Below, one piece after another: positions 1-6,178 of a DNA stretch of 8,422 nucleotides. Made by a program: the position numbers and the translations under genes. The notes under the pieces are model-generated. The model saw nothing but the letters and a program-made list of their open reading frames with translations. It searched no databases and was not told where the DNA came from. Position 1 is the stretch's first letter; every line of letters starts with the position of its first letter. This stretch comes from Ilumatobacter sp. (GTDB lineage: Bacteria > Actinomycetota > Acidimicrobiia > Acidimicrobiales > Ilumatobacteraceae): NCBI GenBank assembly GCA_029263275.1, contig JAJCXU010000355.1, positions 1 to 8,422 on the forward strand, read 5' to 3'.

Positions 1-1538
1 GTCCACGTCGCTGGATCGTCGAACGTCCGCACCAGTTTCCAGAGGTGCCCGGCGCCGTCGACGGATTGCGGGACCCGATGCACGAGCCCTTCGAAGTTCG
101 ACGCGACATGCGCTGGTACCTGGATGCGCAGCGGTGCCGGCGGTTTCGTCGCACGGCCCAGACGACGTGCGATGCCCGACGCGCCAGAGTCACCTTCGAG
201 CATGTTGTCTCGGGTCATCAAGTACACCGCTCGCTGTGTGTTCGCAGTGTCAGGTGCGTCGACGACCGGCATCAGGTCGGTACCAGGGAGTGGGTGCACT
301 TCGGTGAACTCGTTGCGCAGGACCTCCGCGGCGATCGACTCGTCGATGCCGGCGGCGGCCAGCAGGGTTGGCACGAGGTCCACGTGTGAGGTGGGAGCAT
401 CGGTGACAGTAACTCCCGTTGTGGCATTTACTCCCACACGCGCGATCGAGAACGGCACGCGCGTCGCTTCGTCATAGAGGGTGAACCACTTCTGATGCAG
501 CCCACCATGAGCACCGAGCAGATCGCCGTGGTCAGACGTGCGCACGATGACGCTGTCACCGCCGTGCTCGGTAACGGCACGACGCACCTGGTCGGTCGGT
601 CCGTCGACTTCGGCATGCAGGCGGTAATAGAGGTCGCGGTACTCCTGGGCCTTCTTGCGATAGAGGCCGGCAACTGCGGGGATGGGCCCGTACCCCGACG
701 GGTATGTCTCGCGATAGGCAATCTGTGCTGCCGGCTTGGTCGCCAAGTCCTCGTGGGCGGTCGGTGCTTCCGGGACGTGAGGCGGATCAAGCGGGCCGGC
801 GTCCACCGGGCTGCCGCGTCGAGCCCAGGCGGGAAAGAGCACGATGTCGTGGGGGTTGACGAAGCTGGCAACGAGCAGGAACGGCCGACCGGCGTCGACA
901 TCTCCTGCGGCGCGCCGGGCGTAGCGGTCTTCGAGCCACGCCACGACTCGCGCCGCGATCAGTGGATCGCGCCGCATGCCGCTGTCACTCAGTGCACCGC
1001 CGTGTGGTTCGGGTCCGACCCAGCCGTCGAAGCCGAACGGGTCGAGCGGATTGGCATCGCGATACTGCTCGACCGCCTCAGCATCGACATTGCCGTCGTC
1101 GTCGTTCGTGTCGACGCGCTCGCCCGCGGCGTCGTGAAGGTCGGCGTGGCTGATGTGCCACTTGCCGTCGTAGTGCGTGTCATACCCGGCGGTGCGGAAC
1201 CAGTTGCCCAGCGTCGGCACCTCACCCTCCCGAAGCCAGCGCAACCGGGAGTCATCGGCCATCTTGCCGAGCCCATCGGTTTGGGTCACCCCATGGACGT
1301 CGGGGTATTGACCGGTGAAGATCGTGGGGCGACTCGGGACGCATGCGAGCGAGCCGGTGTAGTGCCGGTTGAAGTTGACGGCGTGGTCATCGAACCACGC
1401 CCGACCGGTCAGCGTCGCCCGCCGCCAAGCGAGCACGTCATCGGATTCGTAGAACGGCGTCGCCCGTTCCTCGTCGGTCATGATGATGATCACGTCGGGG
1501 CGATGCATGTCGGTGGACTCCGTCTCAGGTGCGTTCAT
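1..1538 (-). CDS. Type I (formylglycine) sulfatase, choline-sulfatase/PMH-like metal site; C-terminus cut by window edge
   Basis: Alkaline-phosphatase-superfamily sulfatase hydrolysing an unknown sulfate (or phosphonate) ester. The frame is open from the ATG at 1538 to the left edge (512 codons); perhaps 40-60 residues are missing. Near the N-terminus, RPDVIIIMTDEE carries the first metal ligand (D22). The formylglycine motif CVPSR begins at C66 in SLACVPSRPTIFTG. The second sulfatase signature is GYDTHYDGKWH (K126, H128). SDHGDLLGAHGG supplies D336 and H337, followed by K350. The D-H pair is typical of choline sulfatases and phosphonate monoester hydrolases rather than the D-N pair of PAS-type enzymes. 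No signal peptide is visible, so it is probably cytoplasmic. The start follows AAGAGG at 7 nt spacing and overlaps the SRPBCC stop (ATGA). An in-frame ATG at 1508 is a possible alternative. Activation would need a formylglycine-generating enzyme, which is not in the window. Family is secure; substrate unknown. Confidence 0.93.
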   Translation of the reverse strand, partial: MNAPETESTDMHRPDVIIIMTDEERATPFYESDDVLAWRRATLTGRAWFDDHAVNFNRHYTGSLACVPSRPTIFTGQYPDVHGVTQTDGLGKMADDSRLRWLREGEVPTLGNWFRTAGYDTHYDGKWHISHADLHDAAGERVDTNDDDGNVDAEAVEQYRDANPLDPFGFDGWVGPEPHGGALSDSGMRRDPLIAARVVAWLEDRYARRAAGDVDAGRPFLLVASFVNPHDIVLFPAWARRGSPVDAGPLDPPHVPEAPTAHEDLATKPAAQIAYRETYPSGYGPIPAVAGLYRKKAQEYRDLYYRLHAEVDGPTDQVRRAVTEHGGDSVIVRTSDHGDLLGAHGGLHQKWFTLYDEATRVPFSIARVGVNATTGVTVTDAPTSHVDLVPTLLAAAGIDESIAAEVLRNEFTEVHPLPGTDLMPVVDAPDTANTQRAVYLMTRDNMLEGDSGASGIARRLGRATKPPAPLRIQVPAHVASNFEGLVHRVPQSVDGAGHLWKLVRTFDDPATW

Positions 1539-1981
1539 CTCGCGGCCTCTTGCTGCACGCGATCGCGCAGCCCAGTGAGCATCTCGTCGGATGCCTGGCC
1601 GAGTTTGCGACCGACGATCTTGGCAATCCCCTGCTGCGGTGGCCGAGGACCTGCGTCGATCTCCGTGGTCAGCGACACCGTCGTGCCCTCGGCGCTCGGG
1701 GTCAGCTTCCAGGTGTTGGTGACCGATCGGATGACCGGCGGAAGTCCCGTGATGGCGTACCGCAGCGAGACGCCGGGCTCCCAGTGTTCGACGGTCTCGA
1801 CCAACGTGAGGCGACCGGATTGAATGCGGCGCTGCATCCCCAAGCCGTCTGTCTGATCGGAGAGCAGGCACGAGTGGTCGACATTCGATGCCCACGAACT
1901 GATCATCGGGAAGTCCGCGAGGATGTCCCAAATCTGTTCAGCAGGTGCGCTGATGTCGGTCGTACGCACGACGGTGGCCAT
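1535..1981 (-). CDS. SRPBCC (START/Bet v1-like) family protein
   Basis: A 148-residue protein with the usual layout of small SRPBCC domains. An N-terminal strand (TVVRTTDISAPAEQIWDIL) leads into the short helix pair with FPMISSWASNV. A series of beta strands follows (MQRRIQSGRLTLVETVEHW, VSLRYAITG, NTWKLTPSAEGTTVSLTTEID). The long C-terminal helix (residues about 120-146, GRKLGQASDEMLTGLRDRV) closes the ligand cavity. Members bind hydrophobic ligands or act as cyclases/aromatases; no catalytic residue can be assigned here. It lies 16 nt downstream of the haloalkane dehalogenase, and its TGA overlaps the ATG of the next sulfatase, so the two are probably translationally coupled. The ribosome binding site is weak (GGCGGA about 10 nt upstream). 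A carrier or lyase-like role for a pathway intermediate is only inference. Confidence 0.85.
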   Translation of the reverse strand: MATVVRTTDISAPAEQIWDILADFPMISSWASNVDHSCLLSDQTDGLGMQRRIQSGRLTLVETVEHWEPGVSLRYAITGLPPVIRSVTNTWKLTPSAEGTTVSLTTEIDAGPRPPQQGIAKIVGRKLGQASDEMLTGLRDRVQQEAAR

Positions 1982-1997
1982 GGTCTCGGTCCGCCCG

Positions 1998-2906
1998 TCA
2001 GCTCGCTGCCACAGCGTCGATGATGACGCTGGCGATCTGGTCGGCGCCGTCTTCCTGGAAGAAGTGGTTGGCCTTGGTGATCGTGGTGTGTGGTTGCCCG
2101 GATGCGCCCGGCACCAGTTTCAGGAACGGCTTGTCGCCACCCCGTGTGATGAGGTCGTCGTCGCTGAAGCAGGTGATGAACGGCTTGTCCCACTGCGTGA
2201 AGACCTCCCACGCGGCGAGGTTGGCGGGGGCCGCCGGATCATCGGTCGACGTCGGCACGAGCGACGGGAAGATGCGGGCACCTTCCTTGAATGTCTCATC
2301 GGGGAATGGTGCGTCGTAGGCCGCGACCTCAGCGTCGGTGAGATCAGTGTTGGTGGCGCCCTGCAGCAGTTGGCCGATCGGGAACACAGGAGATTCCTGG
2401 CTGAACTTCTGCCACGCCAGGAAGGCGTCGCTCGGAGCACCCTCACCCGTCGGCAAGCCGGTGTTGCCGATCACCACGCGAGCAAAGCGGTCGGGGTTTT
2501 CAGCGACCAGGCGGAGGCCGACGAGCCCGCCCCAGTCTTGCCCGAAGAACGTGGCGTCCTGGAGATCGAGATGGTCGACGATCGCTTCCTGCATCCAGGC
2601 GACATGGCGGGCGTACGTGTAGTCGCTCTTCTCGCTCGGCTTGTCGCTCTTGCCGAAGCCGACGAGGTCCGGTGCAATCACACGCAACCCTGCGTCGGTG
2701 AGCAGCGGGATGATCTTGCGGTACAGGTAGCTCCACGACGGCTCCCCGTGCATCGCGAGCACGACAGGTCCGTCGGCGGGCCCTTCATCGAGGTAGTGCA
2801 CGCGCAGGGTGCCACCGTCCTGATCGTCGACATCGACGTAGTTCGGTGCAAACGGATACCCCGGCAGGTCGTTGAATCGTTCGTCGGGCGTACGGAGTGA
2901 CTTCAT
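1998..2906 (-). CDS. Haloalkane dehalogenase, subfamily I (DhlA/DhmA-like)
   Basis: Alpha/beta-hydrolase (302 aa) expected to cleave carbon-halogen bonds hydrolytically, releasing halide and an alcohol. The full catalytic set can be read and lines up with my recollection of Xanthobacter DhlA. HGEP at 54-57 holds the oxyanion-hole E56. GQDWGG gives nucleophile D124 and halide-binding W125. AFLAWQKF gives the second halide-binding Trp, W165, in the cap. FSDDDLIT gives acid D250, and NHFFQE gives base H281. The cap segment AYDAPFPDETFKEGARIFP is also typical of the DhlA/DhmA group. Length is close to DhlA (310 aa). No signal peptide. The ATG at 2906 follows GGAAAG at 8 nt spacing, and a 31-bp palindrome ends directly against that site. 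A fluoroacetate dehalogenase or epoxide hydrolase is less likely because of W125 plus W165 and E56. Confidence 0.93.
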   Translation of the reverse strand: MKSLRTPDERFNDLPGYPFAPNYVDVDDQDGGTLRVHYLDEGPADGPVVLAMHGEPSWSYLYRKIIPLLTDAGLRVIAPDLVGFGKSDKPSEKSDYTYARHVAWMQEAIVDHLDLQDATFFGQDWGGLVGLRLVAENPDRFARVVIGNTGLPTGEGAPSDAFLAWQKFSQESPVFPIGQLLQGATNTDLTDAEVAAYDAPFPDETFKEGARIFPSLVPTSTDDPAAPANLAAWEVFTQWDKPFITCFSDDDLITRGGDKPFLKLVPGASGQPHTTITKANHFFQEDGADQIASVIIDAVAAS

Positions 2907-2914
2907 GTGAACTG

Positions 2915-2920
2915 CTTTCC
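2915..2920 (-). promoter_or_regulatory. Ribosome binding site of the dehalogenase, abutting palindrome copy 1
   Basis: On the minus strand GGAAAG lies 8 nt before the ATG at 2906 and begins on the base right after the palindrome (2921-2951). A hairpin formed there in the mRNA would end exactly at the ribosome binding site and could affect initiation. Confidence 0.55.
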
Positions 2921-2951
2921 ATCACACTTGGGGTCAGACCCCAAGTGTGAT
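2921..2951. repeat. 31-bp perfect palindrome, copy 1 (MBL/dehalogenase junction)
   Basis: Two 15-bp arms, ATCACACTTGGGGTC and its exact complement GACCCCAAGTGTGAT, surround a single central base (A at 2936 on the plus strand). The arms do not extend further. It fills half of the 62-nt gap between the MBL hydrolase stop (2969) and the dehalogenase start (2906). An identical element with the central base swapped to T, meaning opposite orientation, is at 3854-3884. There is no T-tract on either side, so a simple intrinsic terminator is unlikely. Confidence 0.95.
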
Positions 2952-2968
2952 CGGTGAATCGGTTGGTG

Positions 2969-3832
2969 TCAGCGGGACGAGATGGTGACGGTGTGGAGGT
3001 CGTTGCCGAGTTCGATGGTGCCGTCGAAGTACTCGGCGCCGAGTGCCCGCCAGTCATCCTCGGTGCCGCCCACCGGCATCGGCGGGACGTAGTGCGTGTA
3101 GATCAACGTGTCGACGCCGGCCTTCGCTGCGGTCTGCGCAGCCTCTTCCGGTGACGAGTGGTAGTCGAGGGTGTCCTGCATCCGCTGCATCGGGATGTTG
3201 GCGATGATGTCCTTGCGGATCACGGTGTGCACGAGCGCGTCAGCCCCATCGCACAACAGATCGAGACCGGCGCACGGCACGGTGTCGCCCGCTGCGACGA
3301 CGGCTGTGCCTTCGTGGTCGAACCGGAATCCAACGCTCGGCTCAACCGGCTTGTGATCGGTCTGTCCGCAAGTGATCGCGACCTTTCCGCCTTGGCCGTC
3401 AGGGAGTTCGATGGCCCCTTCGGTCACTTCGATCACGTTGACCGGCGGACGATGATCGAGATCCTTGTGGTGTGCGATCCGGTACTCGATGTCGGGTTCC
3501 AGCGAGGCGAGCAGGTGGTCGACGACCGCCTGTGTCCCAACCGGACCCACGATGGTGAGCGGGGTTTCCTCGAAGGTCATCACCCACCGTGTGGTGATCA
3601 CATCGTTGAGGTCGGTGATGTGGTCGCTGTGCAAGTGCGTGATCAAGACCGCAGTCAGGTTCGGCGCGCCCAGGCCGGCGGCAGCAAGGCGCATCAACAC
3701 ACCGCGGCCAGCGTCGACCAAATAGTGCTCACCCTCTGGGCCTGCGCCCGCCGAGATCAGCGTGGCCGGACCCGCCCGATCCGGCGACGGCATCGGTGAA
3801 CCCGTACCCAGCAACATGACGGTCAAACTCAT
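2969..3832 (-). CDS. Metallo-beta-lactamase-fold hydrolase (RNase Z / AtsA-arylsulfatase-like)
   Basis: A 287-residue binuclear metal hydrolase of the RNase Z-like branch. Starting at MSLTVMLLGTGSPMP, it has the metal-binding HLHSDH (H66, H68, D70, H71), H160 in TDHKPV, the bridging D183 in AAGDTVPC and H247 in YTHYVPP, so the site looks complete. The family includes tRNA 3'-processing RNase Z, phosphodiesterases and the Pseudoalteromonas-type arylsulfatase AtsA. A small-molecule ester hydrolase is favoured because the gene lies between sulfatase and dehalogenase genes, but this is inference. No signal peptide. The ATG at 3832 is chosen because AAGGGG lies 8 nt upstream. An in-frame upstream ATG at 3877 would add 15 residues translated from the palindrome and is rejected. 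Both sides of the gene carry the 31-bp palindrome, which raises the possibility of insertion as a unit. Confidence 0.88.
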   Translation of the reverse strand: MSLTVMLLGTGSPMPSPDRAGPATLISAGAGPEGEHYLVDAGRGVLMRLAAAGLGAPNLTAVLITHLHSDHITDLNDVITTRWVMTFEETPLTIVGPVGTQAVVDHLLASLEPDIEYRIAHHKDLDHRPPVNVIEVTEGAIELPDGQGGKVAITCGQTDHKPVEPSVGFRFDHEGTAVVAAGDTVPCAGLDLLCDGADALVHTVIRKDIIANIPMQRMQDTLDYHSSPEEAAQTAAKAGVDTLIYTHYVPPMPVGGTEDDWRALGAEYFDGTIELGNDLHTVTISSR

Positions 3833-3840
3833 TCCGTGTT

Positions 3841-3846
3841 CCCCTT
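3841..3846 (-). promoter_or_regulatory. Ribosome binding site deciding the MBL hydrolase start
   Basis: AAGGGG on the minus strand, 8 nt before the ATG at 3832, in the context GGGGAACACGGAATG. It supports starting at 3832 instead of the upstream in-frame ATG inside the palindrome. Confidence 0.7.
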
Positions 3847-3853
3847 CGATGCG

Positions 3854-3884
3854 ATCACACTTGGGGTCTGACCCCAAGTGTGAT
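3854..3884. repeat. 31-bp perfect palindrome, copy 2 (sulfatase/MBL junction)
   Basis: Same 15-bp arms as the copy at 2921-2951, with T at the centre (3869), so it is in inverse orientation relative to copy 1. It directly abuts the stop codon of the large sulfatase (3885-3887) with no spacer and ends 7 nt before the Shine-Dalgarno of the MBL gene. The two copies are 902 bp apart and bracket exactly one gene. Confidence 0.95.
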
Positions 3885-6158
3885 TCATTGGCGGCTCATC
3901 TCAGCTGCTGCTTCGACTCGTTGTGCTTCGACTTCGTCGCGTGAGAGCAGTTGCACGACAACTTCGTGCAACGTGCCCGTGAACGGATTGGGTGCTGCGT
4001 ACCGAGTCGACACCGGCGAGCCATGGTCGTATCCAACGCTCGGGCCGACCGAAGACATCATCGTCATGAACAACGGCAGCTCCGCAGCTTCGGTCGCGGC
4101 ACCGTCGATGCTCACAGCAAGCGTTCCCGTCTTGCTGCCAGTGCGGCGAATGTGGACGCCCAATTCACTCGATCCGATCGGGACCTCGACGTCCGACTCC
4201 ACGATCAGGTGATCGTCGAACGCGTTGTAGTCGACGACCAGCCGGTCGTTCTGGACGAAGATCGACACCCCAGAGTTCTCGGTGCCAGTTGCGTAGAGCA
4301 CTCCTTCGTCGCCAGCCTCGCGGGTGACACGAGCAGTCAGGTCCAATGACGAGCCACCGAGCGAGACCGACGCCTGGCCGGACATCGGCGACATCGGCGG
4401 GCGATACACGTACCGCCGGTCGACCGGGTGTGGTGACTTGTCGCGGAATCGGCTGCCGAACAGCTCGACCATGCGATCGTCCAACGGCAGCACGCCGTGC
4501 GTCTCGGCCTCCTGCCACCACAGCTCGATCAACGCCGCGAGCTTGTCGGGTTGCTCGGCGGCGAGGTCGTTGCATTCCGACCAGTCCTCGGTGAGGTGGT
4601 ACAGCTCCCACTGTTCGGTGTCGTAGTCGGCACCCTTGTCGTGCTTGCAGACCGCCTTCCACAGTGCTGCCTGATCGCCAGCGATCAAGGCTCGACTTCC
4701 CGCCATCTCGAAGTACTGCACGGTGTTCGCGGTCGGCGCCGAAGCCTCGGCGAGCGCATTGGTGAAGGAGCGACCGGTGACCGGGAGCTGCTCGAGCCCG
4801 CTGTACACATCAGGTGCCGTTGCGCCGACCATCTCGTAAATCGTGGGCACGATGTCGGACACGTTGACGAACTGGTGACGCAACACACCGGCCTCGGCAA
4901 CGCTCGATGCGCTGACGATCATCGGCACGTGGACGCCACCCTCGTGGGTGTTCTGCTTGTACCACTTGAACGGCGAGTTGCCGCACTGCGCCCAACCCCA
5001 CGGGTAGTTGGTGTGGCTGTGCGGGCCGCCGATGTCGTCGATCTGATCGATCATCTGATCACCGGTCTCGAAGATTCCGTTGAAGAACTTCATCTCGTGC
5101 ATCACACCGAAGGGCCCGCCTTCCTGCGATGCGCCGTTGTCGGCGAGCACGACCACGATCGTGTTGTCGAGCTGACCCATCTCCTCGAGACCGCCAAGCA
5201 GGCGTCCGATCTGGTCGTCGGTGTGGTCGAGGAACGCAGCGAACGCTTCTTGCAGCCGACAGTTGAAGCGCTGCTGGTTCTCCGACAGGTCGTCCCACGC
5301 GTCGACGCCCGGGTTGCGCGGCGCGAGCTGTGTGCCTTCCGGAATGACGCCGAGTTCGAGCTGACGCGCGAACCAACGCTCGCGAACGATGTCCCAGCCT
5401 TCGTCGTACTTCCCGCGGTACTTGTCCATGTACGCCTGAGGAGCCTGGTGTGGGGCGTGCGTCGCGCCAAATGGCACGTAGGCAAAGAAGGGTCGGTCGG
5501 GCCGGACCCCCTTGCTGTCACTGACCATCTTCAGTAGCTGGTCGACCATGTCTTCGCTGACGTGATAGCCGGAGTCGTCGCCGGATGACTCGGGCTGGTC
5601 GATCATGTGGTTGTCGCACACGAGCGACGGGTGGAACTGATCGGTCTCACCTTCGAGGAAGCCGTAGAACCGGTCGAAGCCACGGGCCAACGGCCACTGC
5701 TCGAACGGGCCTGCCGCCGAGCACTGTTCCATGGGTGCGAGGTGCCACTTGCCGACGCAGAACGTGGCATAGCCCTCGTCACGCAACACTTCCGCGACCG
5801 TGGCCGCGTGGTTGCTGATGTGGCCGAGTTGGTTCGGGAAACCGGTCCGGAAGTTCGACACCGAGCGCATCCCAACGGCGTGTTGCGACCGTCCGGTGAG
5901 CAGCGATGCACGCGTCGGCGAGCAGAGCGGAGTGACGTGGAAGTTGGTGAACTGCGCTCCGCCGGCGGCGAGGGAGTCGACGTGCGGCGTGTCGATGTCG
6001 GAGCCGTAGCAACCGAACTGAGCGAAGCCGGTGTCGTCGAGCAACACGACCACCACATTCGGGGCATCGGTTCCGGGGTGCGGCGGTTCGTCGAACCAGG
6101 GCTCAGAGTCGGCGATCGTCTTGCCGATCGTTCCTTCGAAGCGTGAAGCGCGGGTCAT
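3885..6158 (-). CDS. Large arylsulfatase, AtsA/AtsD-like, with C-terminal beta-sandwich domain
   Basis: A 757-residue formylglycine sulfatase, close in size and layout to mycobacterial AtsA/AtsD (about 787 aa). After a short leader ending EPPHPGTDAPN, VVVVLLDDTGFAQFG provides metal ligands D41/D42. TPLCSPTRASLLTG carries C79, the residue converted to formylglycine. EGYATFCVGKWHLAP gives K137 and H139. H234 lies in GATHAPH, and VVLADNGASQEGG gives the D340-N341 metal pair of PAS-type enzymes. K398 lies in PFKWYKQNTHEGG. Residues about 595-740 form a strand-rich, lectin/LamG-like extra domain (VSLGGSSLDLTARV, GVSIFVQNDRLVVDYN, TLAVSIDG). No signal peptide, hence probably cytoplasmic. The ATG at 6158 follows AAGAGGAG at 8 nt spacing; a longer frame to 6269 runs back through the TetR gene and is rejected. 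Substrate unknown; an aryl or alkyl sulfate ester is expected from the family. Confidence 0.95.
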   Translation of the reverse strand: MTRASRFEGTIGKTIADSEPWFDEPPHPGTDAPNVVVVLLDDTGFAQFGCYGSDIDTPHVDSLAAGGAQFTNFHVTPLCSPTRASLLTGRSQHAVGMRSVSNFRTGFPNQLGHISNHAATVAEVLRDEGYATFCVGKWHLAPMEQCSAAGPFEQWPLARGFDRFYGFLEGETDQFHPSLVCDNHMIDQPESSGDDSGYHVSEDMVDQLLKMVSDSKGVRPDRPFFAYVPFGATHAPHQAPQAYMDKYRGKYDEGWDIVRERWFARQLELGVIPEGTQLAPRNPGVDAWDDLSENQQRFNCRLQEAFAAFLDHTDDQIGRLLGGLEEMGQLDNTIVVVLADNGASQEGGPFGVMHEMKFFNGIFETGDQMIDQIDDIGGPHSHTNYPWGWAQCGNSPFKWYKQNTHEGGVHVPMIVSASSVAEAGVLRHQFVNVSDIVPTIYEMVGATAPDVYSGLEQLPVTGRSFTNALAEASAPTANTVQYFEMAGSRALIAGDQAALWKAVCKHDKGADYDTEQWELYHLTEDWSECNDLAAEQPDKLAALIELWWQEAETHGVLPLDDRMVELFGSRFRDKSPHPVDRRYVYRPPMSPMSGQASVSLGGSSLDLTARVTREAGDEGVLYATGTENSGVSIFVQNDRLVVDYNAFDDHLIVESDVEVPIGSSELGVHIRRTGSKTGTLAVSIDGAATEAAELPLFMTMMSSVGPSVGYDHGSPVSTRYAAPNPFTGTLHEVVVQLLSRDEVEAQRVEAAAEMSRQ

Positions 6159-6166
6159 GGCGTGTT

Positions 6167-6174
6167 CTCCTCTT
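6167..6174 (-). promoter_or_regulatory. Strong ribosome binding site deciding the large sulfatase start
   Basis: AAGAGGAG on the minus strand, 8 nt before the ATG at 6158. It fixes the start within the 20-nt gap after the TetR stop codon and argues for expression from the same transcript. Confidence 0.8.
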
Positions 6175-6178
6175 CCGG

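Noticed and set aside
428..1276. Minus-strand frames 428-901 and 989-1276, as if the left-hand gene were broken into pieces
   Set aside because: They are in a different frame. The sulfatase frame reads without a stop from 1538 to the window edge, so there is no frameshift or pseudogene.
495..1823. Long plus-strand open frame (442 codons) opposite the left-hand sulfatase and SRPBCC genes
   Set aside because: It is the antisense shadow of two well-supported minus-strand genes in GC-rich DNA; its translation shows no recognisable domain and crosses a gene boundary.
1923..2900. Plus-strand open frame (325 codons) opposite the haloalkane dehalogenase
   Set aside because: Antisense shadow; the minus-strand frame contains every catalytic motif of the dehalogenase.
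2921..3884. The two palindromes as a CRISPR array, or as intrinsic terminators
   Set aside because: Two copies 902 bp apart around a gene are not an array. Neither copy is followed by a T-tract on either strand, and terminators inside this operon would cut off downstream genes.
4497..5537. Plus-strand open frame (346 codons) opposite the large sulfatase
   Set aside because: Antisense shadow of an unambiguous sulfatase with formylglycine and metal-site motifs.
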